The position numbers and the translations under genes are program-made. The notes under the pieces were generated by a model. That model had not been told where the DNA came from, made no database searches, and saw nothing but the letters and a program-made list of their open reading frames with translations. Shown piece after piece: positions 1 to 4,973 of a stretch of 14,393 nt of DNA. The DNA is from Candidatus Nomurabacteria bacterium (GTDB lineage Bacteria > Patescibacteriota > Minisyncoccia > Phycocordibacterales > UBA9973): NCBI GenBank assembly GCA_943354205.1, contig CALRBJ010000012.1:1-14393 (forward strand). Reading direction: 5' to 3'. The first letter of the stretch is position 1. Every line of letters begins with the position of its first letter.

Positions 1-1
1 C

Positions 2-991
2 CCGGCTTATGGTATCAACAAAGCGCATGCCGCCTCCTACGGCAAAGTGGCCAACCAAACCGCCTACATGAAAGCCAATTATCCAGTGGAATACATGTGC
101 GCTATTCTATCTGCGGAGAGCGGTGATGTAGAAAAGATCGGTATCATAATCGCCGAGTGTAAGAAAATGAACATCTCGGTTCTACCTCCCGACATAAACG
201 AAAGCTTCGGCTTGTTTACTGTTCTGCGCAACGAAAGCGTAAGTGAGCCGACCAATTCGGCCGGCCAGAGAATTATAAGATTTGGTTTATATACCATAAA
301 AAACATGGGTACCGATATTTCTGATGCCATTATCGCCGAGCGAAAAATAAATGGCCAATTCAAATCACTGACCGACTTCCTCGACCGCATAAAGCATAAA
401 AATTTAAACAGGAAATCCGTGGAAGCGCTCATAAAATCTGGTGCGATGGACGCCTTTGGCGAGCGCGGAGCCCTCATGGGCAATGTCGAAGAAATGCTCG
501 CCTATAATAAAGAGGGTGCCAAGGGCAATGCGAACCAAACTTCCCTCTTCGGCGGATTGTCGGAAGCCGTTAAACCTAGTTTAAAATTGAAAGAGGCAGT
601 CGAGGCCACAGCGGCTGAAAAATTGGCCTGGGAAAAAGAACTCTTGGGACTTTACATCTCCGGCCACCCTCTGGACCGGGTGCGCGAAAAAATTGAAAAA
701 AGCGGTATGAATATTAAAAAAATAAAAACCGAAGTGGGCAATGGCATAGCCATCACCATCGCGGGCATTATCGAAGACGTACGCGTGGTCACGACTAAAA
801 ATATGGAGCAAATGGCCTTTATTAAAATCGCCGACCTCGATGAACAAATCGAGGCTGTTGTATTTCCAAAACTTTTCGCCGGCGCACTTAAACCCCTCTT
901 TGTGATCGGCCAATGCCTCGCCCTCTCGGGCCGAGTGACCATCCGCAACAACGAAAAATCCATCGTCATCGAAAACGCCAAAGCAGTGTAA
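2..991 (+). CDS. dnaE: DNA polymerase III subunit alpha, C-terminal part (5' end outside window)
   Basis: Replicative DNA polymerase catalytic subunit; only the last ~330 residues are present, with the frame open from base 2. The first residues, AYGINKAHAASYG followed by VANQTAYMKANYPVEYM, match the conserved block near the end of the C-family polymerase core. A helix-hairpin-helix region follows (about 359-478, with DFLDRIKHKNLNRKSVEALI), then the family motif LLGLYISGHPLD. An OB-fold begins near base 743 (ITIAGIIEDVR) and the protein stops soon after it at TAA. The tau-binding tail of the E. coli enzyme is therefore lacking, as in many short DnaE proteins. The GTG at 47 is internal, not a start. 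The gene converges on the lysozyme-like gene at 1065-1640 with a hairpin between them. Identification is firm; how the missing N-terminal part is built is unknown. Confidence 0.95.
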   Translation, partial: PAYGINKAHAASYGKVANQTAYMKANYPVEYMCAILSAESGDVEKIGIIIAECKKMNISVLPPDINESFGLFTVLRNESVSEPTNSAGQRIIRFGLYTIKNMGTDISDAIIAERKINGQFKSLTDFLDRIKHKNLNRKSVEALIKSGAMDAFGERGALMGNVEEMLAYNKEGAKGNANQTSLFGGLSEAVKPSLKLKEAVEATAAEKLAWEKELLGLYISGHPLDRVREKIEKSGMNIKKIKTEVGNGIAITIAGIIEDVRVVTTKNMEQMAFIKIADLDEQIEAVVFPKLFAGALKPLFVIGQCLALSGRVTIRNNEKSIVIENAKAV

Positions 992-998
992 AAAATCC

Positions 999-1024
999 AA
1001 AAGACCACCCAAAGGTGGTCTTTT
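999..1024. terminator. Bidirectional intrinsic terminator between dnaE and the lysozyme-like gene
   Basis: Perfect 11-bp inverted repeat (AAAAGACCACC / GGTGGTCTTTT) with a CAAA loop, 7 bases after the dnaE stop. The A/T arms give a U-run on either strand, and on the minus strand a further run of T follows. It can end both converging transcripts. Confidence 0.9.
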
Positions 1025-1064
1025 GATGGGTTACCCCAACTATTTATTAAATTTATTTTACAGA

Positions 1065-1640
1065 TTACTCCGTAGGGCTGATTTCGTTCATGACGAGAAG
1101 GGCGTGGCGGAGATAGTTTGGCGCGATAGACGGCGGATTGTAAGCGTTGATGATTTGTTTTATGGTCTTGCCGTTATATGCGCGCTCGGTCGCAGGGCTG
1201 TAGCCACCCAAGTTCATCGAGATGACCTCGATCGTATGGTCGATAGAATCGAAACGGTCGCCCTTGCAACCATTCCAACCGGCAAAGTGCTCCGGGTCGT
1301 TCTTACATGGGTGGTTTCCACCGGTAGACTCTAGCATGGCGATGGTAGGCACAAGACGCCAATCGATCTGATACTTATCGGCGGCTAAAACCATCTTCAT
1401 ACCGTACCCTTCCAAAGCAGAGTTGTGCTTGGCAAAGTAGGCATCCACGAGGGCTGCACGAGATTCGAACGTTGCTGTTTGTAAACCAATAACGCTCTCT
1501 ATCTCATTATTTTGTTGTATTGTAGCTAGGACTTTAGTCGGGGCCTCTACATTGTTGGCAGGTAGCCAAGTAAATGAAGACATAAGGGCTGGAATCATCA
1601 CGAACGACTGAAGGAATCCTAGTATTTTTTTATTATCCAT
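1065..1640 (-). CDS. Secreted lysozyme-like (transglycosylase/glucosaminidase-type) protein
   Basis: A 191-residue protein with a hydrophobic N-terminus (about residues 6-26, a signal peptide or membrane anchor). After a ~30-residue linker comes a compact helical domain. The segment DKYQIDWRLVPTIAMLESTGG resembles the catalytic-glutamate region of lysozyme-like SLT/glucosaminidase folds, and Glu104 is the candidate catalytic acid. Later segments (GWNGCKGDRFDSIDHTIEVI, then INAYNPPSIAPNYLRHAL) fit the remaining helices, including an AYNPP element usual in these folds. Cys112 and Cys125 could form a disulfide. The inferred role is peptidoglycan cleavage or remodelling outside the membrane; substrate is not known. 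The start ATG follows a ~150-nt structured leader and has no Shine-Dalgarno. The fold call is fairly good; enzymatic activity is inference. Confidence 0.7.
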   Translation of the reverse strand: MDNKKILGFLQSFVMIPALMSSFTWLPANNVEAPTKVLATIQQNNEIESVIGLQTATFESRAALVDAYFAKHNSALEGYGMKMVLAADKYQIDWRLVPTIAMLESTGGNHPCKNDPEHFAGWNGCKGDRFDSIDHTIEVISMNLGGYSPATERAYNGKTIKQIINAYNPPSIAPNYLRHALLVMNEISPTE

Positions 1641-1744
1641 ATATCACGGTTTAGCTCCGCGAACTCCGTATCTGTAGTCCCGACCTGGGCCGGGAGGCTG
1701 ATTTCGGCATTTCTTCGTTCCTACCGAAGTAGGGCGAATCCGAA
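1641..1744 (-). promoter_or_regulatory. Structured 5' leader (candidate cis-regulatory RNA) of the lysozyme-like gene
   Basis: Read on the minus strand, this GC-richer stretch folds into clear elements. The first is a three-tier hairpin: UUCGG/CCGAA (1740-1744 with 1703-1707), UUCG/CGAA, then CCUAC-UUCG-GUAGG (1720-1733). The second is a UCCCG...CGGGA hairpin (1678-1695). A 3' segment containing AGCUAAACCG runs almost to the start codon. Such a leader ahead of a cell-wall hydrolase suggests a riboswitch-like control element. The pieces GUAGGAACG and AGCUAAACCG faintly recall the c-di-AMP (ydaO/yuaA) aptamer, whose conserved blocks include GGAACC and AGCUAAC, but the rest does not align well. 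I leave the ligand open. Confidence 0.45.
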
Positions 1745-1753
1745 GGTTTCCAT

Positions 1754-1777
1754 AAAAAATAGCCTTACAAATAAGGC
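1754..1777 (-). terminator. Hairpin with U-run upstream of the structured leader
   Basis: GCCTTA-TTTG-TAAGGC on the minus strand followed by TATTTTTT. It could terminate secA transcription. It also lies only ~20 nt after the start point predicted from the promoter at 1801-1829, so it could instead act as an attenuator or a 5' stability hairpin. Confidence 0.55.
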
Positions 1778-1800
1778 ATAAATCATACTTCAACACCCCT

Positions 1801-1829
1801 ATCTTAGCATATTCCGAGGAAAAAAGCAA
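1801..1829 (-). promoter_or_regulatory. Promoter for the lysozyme-like gene leader
   Basis: Minus strand: -35 TTGCTT (1824-1829), 17-bp spacer, -10 TAAGAT (1801-1806) preceded by TGC, an extended -10. The expected start near 1794 gives a ~154-nt untranslated leader before the ATG at 1640. Confidence 0.6.
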
Positions 1830-1838
1830 GCCCCATGG

Positions 1839-1865
1839 CAAAATATGCCACAAATGGCTATTTTG
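1839..1865. other. Hairpin overlapping the secA stop codon
   Basis: CAAAATA (1839-1845) pairs with TATTTTG (1859-1865), and inside it GCCA pairs with TGGC around a CAAA loop. The secA TAG at 1858-1860 lies within the stem. No clean U-run follows, so it is a weak terminator at best and may be a 3'-end or translation-termination structure. Confidence 0.4.
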
Positions 1866-4326
1866 GCAAATTCATGAGTTTTTGGTGCTCTTCAGTATTC
1901 AACTCCCCGCATTTCTTCCATTTTTTGCCCGATCCGCATGGGCAAGGGTCATTTCTGGGTATATTTGAGCTCTCTATGTATGCGTGCTTTTCTGGTACCT
2001 CACTCACTGCCTCAGAATTAGGTGAGTTTAGTCCAATAGTCTTTATTATAGCGAAAAATTCTTCTATAAAGCGCATTTCCATATCGCGAAACATACGCAA
2101 GCCTTCTTTCTTGTACTCTACAAGCGGTTCGCGTTGGCCATAGGCGCGGAGATTTACCGAAGAGCGCAGATAGTCCATGCTCTCCAAATGCTCCTTCCAA
2201 AGTATGTCAGTTACATGCAAGCCTACTCGTCGGGCAAAGTCTAGAAAAGGAGCTTCACCGACAAGTTGGCGCTTTTCAAGCACGACAGATGCCAAGTCTG
2301 GGTTTTCGCGGATCATGTCTTCGACGAATTTCACCACATCTTCTGGCTTGGCCAGTACTAGCGAGCGGCGGCGATCATAGATAGATTTGCGCTGATGTGC
2401 GAGGACATTGTCGTACTCTAAAGTATATTTTCGAGAATCAAAGTTGAAGCCTTCGATCTTTGCTTGGGCAGATTCAATTGCGCGCGAGATAAATATATTT
2501 TGAATCGGTTCATCTTCCGGCAAGCCAAATCGGCCCATCATATTTTTCATTCTATCCGAGCCAAATACCCGCATGAGGTCGTCTTCGAGCGATACATAAA
2601 ATTGAGTTTCGCCCGGATCGCCTTGTCGACCGGCGCGGCCGCGAAGCTGGTCGTCGATACGGCGCGCTTCGTGGCGCTCGGTACCGAGCACAAAGAGCCC
2701 GCCCATATTTTTTACTTCTTCCGATTGCTCTAGAGTTGAAGGATTTCCCCCCAAGATAATGTCGATACCGCGACCTGCCATGTTTGTAGCCACCGTCACT
2801 CCCCCTTTGTGACCAGCTTGGGCGATGAGCTCGCCTTCACGCTCGTGATTTTTAGCATTTAGGAGTGTATGAGGCACACCAGCATCGGTCAGATAAGCCG
2901 AAAGAAGTTCGTTTTTTTCAATCGAAATAGTGCCGATCAAAACCGGCACTCCACGATCGCGGAGTTCTTTCACCTTTTTAGCTATAGCCATCCATTTGCC
3001 TTTTTCAGTTTGGAAAACCAAATCGGTATGATCCAATCTCTTCGAAGGTTTATTGGTCGGGATCGAGAGCACTTCGAGTCCGTATACTTTATAGAATTCT
3101 TCTTCGGAAGTTTTAGCGGTGCCCGTCATACCCGAAATCTTTTTGTAAAAACGGAAATAATTTTGGAAAGTAATAGAAGCAGCCGTGCGCGATTCTTTTT
3201 GTATTGCCACGCCCTCTTTGGCTTCTATGGCCTGGTGCAGGCCGTCGCTCCAACGTCGCCCCGGCTGAAGGCGACCAGTAAATGGATCGACGATGATCAC
3301 TTCGCCCGATTTTATCACGTAGTCTTTGTCGCGGGTAAAGAGAGCGGCTGCGCGCACAGCGGTCTCTAAGTGGTGCACATATTTGATGCCCTTTTCTGTG
3401 TAAATATTCGTGATGCCGAGCAAGTCTTCGGCTCGAGTAATGCCTGCATCGGTAAGTACCGCTGATTTAAATTTTTCTTCTACCTTATAGTCGATATCGC
3501 GAGAAAGCGACATGGCGATTTTAGAAAACTGTTTGTAGAGCTCGTCGCTCTCGGCTGCCGGCTCGGAAATGATAAGCGGGGTGCGAGCCTCGTCGATCAA
3601 AATAGAGTCGATTTCATCCACGATGGCATAGTGATGCTCGCGCTGGACTATCTGTTCTGGAGCAATCACCAAGTTGTCACGCAAGTAATCAAAGCCGAAT
3701 TCGTGGTTCGTGCCATAAGTAATATCGGCTGCATAAGCCTCGCGCCGGCTAGATGGGCGCATAAATTCGTGCACCACCCGAAAAGAGCCGGTATCATCGC
3801 GCTCCTTATCTTTTTCTACATGTGCCGGGTCATATAGATATGAAGCTTCGTGATTGATCACCCCGACTGAGAGACCGAGCGCATCGTATATCTGCCCCAT
3901 CCATGTGGCATCGCGCATCGAAAGGTAATCGTTCACGGTCACTATGTGCACACCTTTGCCAGAGAGCGCATTTAGGTATGCCGGCAGTGTAGCCACCAGA
4001 GTTTTCCCTTCACCGGTTTTCATCTCGGCAATTTTCCCATTGTGGAGCGCCATGCCTCCGATGAGCTGAACATCGTAATGTCTTTTACCCAAAGTGCGGC
4101 GCGAAGCTTCACGCACGAGCGCAAAAGCTTCGTACAAAATATCGTCCTCTGTTTCACCATTTAAAAGCCTGGTTTTTAATTTATTTGATTCTTCTTTTAA
4201 ATCAGCATCAGAAATAGTTTGCAGGCGTGGTTCTAATTCGTTTATCTTGGCGAGAGCCAAAGAATCGGCCCTGGTAGGACCGTTCGTGCCTTTGTTAAAT
4301 GGGTTTTTTATTCCTAAAAATGCCAT
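1858..4326 (-). CDS. secA: Protein translocase ATPase SecA
   Basis: Motor of the Sec pathway that drives unfolded proteins through SecYEG. With the start at 4326 the protein has 822 residues, compact against ~900 in E. coli. Visible motifs are Walker A (MKTGEGKTLVAT, near residue 104), the DEAD-type box VDEIDSILIDEARTPL, TNMAGRGIDI, and the arginine-rich DDQLRGRAGRQGDPG of the second ATPase half. The C-terminus carries a SEC-C zinc motif, NDPCPCGSGKKWKKCG, with Gly where a His or Cys ligand usually stands. An in-frame ATG seven codons upstream (4347) overlaps an extended -10 box, so the MAFLGIKNPF start is preferred: it would give a 4-nt leader. The gene is followed by the lysozyme-like gene, which probably depends on Sec export. 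Identification is certain; the start is likely. Confidence 0.95.
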   Translation of the reverse strand: MAFLGIKNPFNKGTNGPTRADSLALAKINELEPRLQTISDADLKEESNKLKTRLLNGETEDDILYEAFALVREASRRTLGKRHYDVQLIGGMALHNGKIAEMKTGEGKTLVATLPAYLNALSGKGVHIVTVNDYLSMRDATWMGQIYDALGLSVGVINHEASYLYDPAHVEKDKERDDTGSFRVVHEFMRPSSRREAYAADITYGTNHEFGFDYLRDNLVIAPEQIVQREHHYAIVDEIDSILIDEARTPLIISEPAAESDELYKQFSKIAMSLSRDIDYKVEEKFKSAVLTDAGITRAEDLLGITNIYTEKGIKYVHHLETAVRAAALFTRDKDYVIKSGEVIIVDPFTGRLQPGRRWSDGLHQAIEAKEGVAIQKESRTAASITFQNYFRFYKKISGMTGTAKTSEEEFYKVYGLEVLSIPTNKPSKRLDHTDLVFQTEKGKWMAIAKKVKELRDRGVPVLIGTISIEKNELLSAYLTDAGVPHTLLNAKNHEREGELIAQAGHKGGVTVATNMAGRGIDIILGGNPSTLEQSEEVKNMGGLFVLGTERHEARRIDDQLRGRAGRQGDPGETQFYVSLEDDLMRVFGSDRMKNMMGRFGLPEDEPIQNIFISRAIESAQAKIEGFNFDSRKYTLEYDNVLAHQRKSIYDRRRSLVLAKPEDVVKFVEDMIRENPDLASVVLEKRQLVGEAPFLDFARRVGLHVTDILWKEHLESMDYLRSSVNLRAYGQREPLVEYKKEGLRMFRDMEMRFIEEFFAIIKTIGLNSPNSEAVSEVPEKHAYIESSNIPRNDPCPCGSGKKWKKCGELNTEEHQKLMNLPK

Positions 4327-4337
4327 AAAGTAAGGTG

Positions 4338-4346
4338 ATTTTAACA
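4338..4346 (-). promoter_or_regulatory. Extended -10 promoter immediately before secA
   Basis: TGTTAAAAT on the minus strand (TGn plus TAAAAT). The -10 ends 11 nt before the ATG at 4326, so transcription should start about 4 nt upstream of the start codon. No good -35 is seen because the upstream terminator occupies that place. The DUF192 gene carries the same box. Confidence 0.5.
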
Positions 4347-4352
4347 TAAAAG

Positions 4353-4380
4353 CAAAAACCCCGCTATTGCGGGGTTTTTG
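4353..4380. terminator. Intrinsic terminator after the Lys/Ala-rich small gene
   Basis: Perfect 12-bp stem CAAAAACCCCGC / GCGGGGTTTTTG with a 4-nt loop, 16 nt past the small gene's stop and directly before the secA promoter. It separates the two transcripts. Confidence 0.9.
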
Positions 4381-4396
4381 TGAGAAACAATGAAGA

Positions 4397-4471
4397 TTAT
4401 TGTCTCTTCTTTGCTTTCTTCTTAGAAGACTTCTTTGCCTTCTTAGCTGCCTTTCTTTTTTTTGCTGCCAT
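4397..4471 (-). CDS. 24-residue Lys/Ala-rich basic protein
   Basis: ATG at 4471 opens a 24-codon frame beginning MAAKKRKAAKKAKK and ending KKRQ before TAA. Apart from Met, Ser and Gln the residues are all Lys, Arg or Ala, giving a charge near +15. Both AAA and AAG and several Ala codons are used, so it is not a simple nucleotide repeat. A terminator follows closely, and a promoter plus a 5' hairpin precede it, so this is a free-standing gene. The composition resembles histone H1-tail-like nucleic acid-binding peptides; very short Lys/Ala-rich proteins occur in many Parcubacteria. DNA or RNA binding is inference from composition. There is no Shine-Dalgarno, only AT-rich sequence, before the ATG. 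Confidence 0.7.
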   Translation of the reverse strand: MAAKKRKAAKKAKKSSKKKAKKRQ

Positions 4472-4523
4472 AAAATTTTATATATAAAATTATTTATAAG
4501 AAGTTTACGATTTGCCGACCTCA

Positions 4524-4564
4524 GAAATATTTTTGAAATTTTCCAAAAAATCTAAAAATATTTC
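4524..4564. repeat. Long AT-rich hairpin in the 5' region of the small basic gene
   Basis: Perfect 11-bp inverted repeat GAAATATTTTT / AAAAATATTTC with a second inner stem ATTTT/AAAAT. It lies between the inferred promoter at 4597-4625 and the start codon at 4471, so it would be in the untranslated leader. Confidence 0.6.
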
Positions 4565-4596
4565 CGAAAAAAATTTAATCGCTAAACATCAACATA

Positions 4597-4625
4597 ATTA
4601 TCTAACATATCGTGATACATTACAA
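4597..4625 (-). promoter_or_regulatory. Candidate promoter for the Lys/Ala-rich gene
   Basis: Minus strand: TTGTAA (4620-4625), 17-bp spacer, GATAAT (4597-4602). It would give a ~120-nt leader containing the 4524-4564 hairpin. The region is very AT-rich, so chance matches are possible. Confidence 0.4.
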
Positions 4626-4642
4626 TATTTTTTTGATCAATG

Positions 4643-4651
4643 TGTGGATAA
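4643..4651 (-). promoter_or_regulatory. Single consensus DnaA box
   Basis: TTATCCACA on the minus strand, an exact match to the DnaA-box consensus, within a strongly AT-rich stretch (about 4520-4700). Only one perfect box is seen and no dnaA or rpmH gene is near, so an origin is not supported. It may be a regulatory or titration site, or chance. Confidence 0.35.
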
Positions 4652-4680
4652 CTAATTTTTTATTTTAAAAATAAAAAATT

Positions 4681-4713
4681 AAAAAACTTTTACAGAAATG
4701 TAAAAGTTTTTTT
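4681..4713. terminator. Terminator of small RNA unit 2
   Basis: Perfect 14-bp stem AAAAAACTTTTACA / TGTAAAAGTTTTTT with a four-base loop and T-runs on both strands. Confidence 0.8.
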
Positions 4714-4796
4714 GTTGTCTGCATTTGAGGCGAGCGAGGCGAGCTCCAACATAAGTTCCTATGTGAGTGCAATCGCTCGCCACAGATGAAGATAAC
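4681..4796 (-). ncRNA. Candidate small RNA, unit 2
   Basis: A ~115-nt stretch bounded by an extended -10 promoter and a strong terminator. Near its 5' end GGCGAGCGA (4773-4781) pairs perfectly with TCGCTCGCC (4729-4737). Inside, CTC/GAG and ACATA/TATGT stems carry a GGAACT loop. No open frame of note and no SRP, tmRNA or 6S signature was recognised. The function is unknown. Confidence 0.45.
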
Positions 4797-4802
4797 GAGG
4801 AT

Positions 4803-4811
4803 ATTATAACA
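4803..4811 (-). promoter_or_regulatory. Extended -10 promoter of small RNA unit 2
   Basis: TGTTATAAT on the minus strand, a perfect TATAAT with the TGn extension. The -35 position is taken up by the terminator of unit 1. Start expected near 4796. Confidence 0.6.
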
Positions 4812-4812
4812 C

Positions 4813-4832
4813 AAAACCCCGCTTGCGCGGGG
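4813..4832 (-). terminator. Terminator of small RNA unit 1
   Basis: Stem CCCCGC/GCGGGG with a four-base loop; on the minus strand it is followed by TTTTGTGTT. It is immediately followed by the -10 box of unit 2. Confidence 0.7.
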
Positions 4833-4885
4833 CCTTGTGCGGAACTTATTTTCTGAAAATCAGGTCAAATCTCTTTGACACTCAC
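4813..4885 (-). ncRNA. Candidate small RNA, unit 1
   Basis: A ~75-nt stretch from the start predicted near 4885 to the terminator. It contains GTCAAA-GAGA-TTTGAC, a perfect six-pair stem closed by a GNRA tetraloop, and a second small CTGA/TCAG or TTTT/AAAA stem. The GC-rich terminator follows. No convincing coding frame was found (only a six-codon GTG frame). Identity unknown. Confidence 0.4.
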
Positions 4886-4891
4886 GGCTAT

Positions 4892-4920
4892 ATACTAGCA
4901 TATTTGAATAATAAATGCAA
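4892..4920 (-). promoter_or_regulatory. Promoter of small RNA unit 1
   Basis: Minus strand: TTGCAT (4915-4920), 17-bp spacer, TAGTAT (4892-4897) with a TGC extension. It starts directly after the U-run of the T9SS-tail gene's terminator. Confidence 0.55.
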
Positions 4921-4921
4921 G

Positions 4922-4950
4922 TAAAAATCCCGCACATTGCTGTGCGGGAT
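4922..4950 (-). terminator. Terminator of the T9SS-tail gene
   Basis: Ten-pair stem ATCCCGCACA / TGTGCGGGAT with a four-base loop and TTTTT on the minus strand, 24 nt after the stop codon. Confidence 0.9.
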
Positions 4951-4973
4951 TGTGGTGTGGGAAAGATCAATGT

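Noticed and set aside
1644..1853. 69-codon frame on the minus strand between secA and the lysozyme-like gene
   Set aside because: It starts upstream of the inferred promoter, runs through the terminator hairpin and the structured leader, and its product has no recognisable domain. It looks like a chance frame over an RNA element.
4327..4347. Longer SecA start with seven extra residues
   Set aside because: That ATG overlaps the extended -10 element, and MAFLGIKNPF at 4326 is the more natural SecA N-terminus. It remains possible if transcription starts further upstream.
4500..4720. Replication origin
   Set aside because: One DnaA box in AT-rich DNA is not enough; no box cluster and no dnaA, dnaN or rpmH nearby.
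4681..4796. Signal recognition particle RNA or tmRNA
   Set aside because: The conserved SRP domain IV loop and the tmRNA tRNA-like end were looked for and not found.
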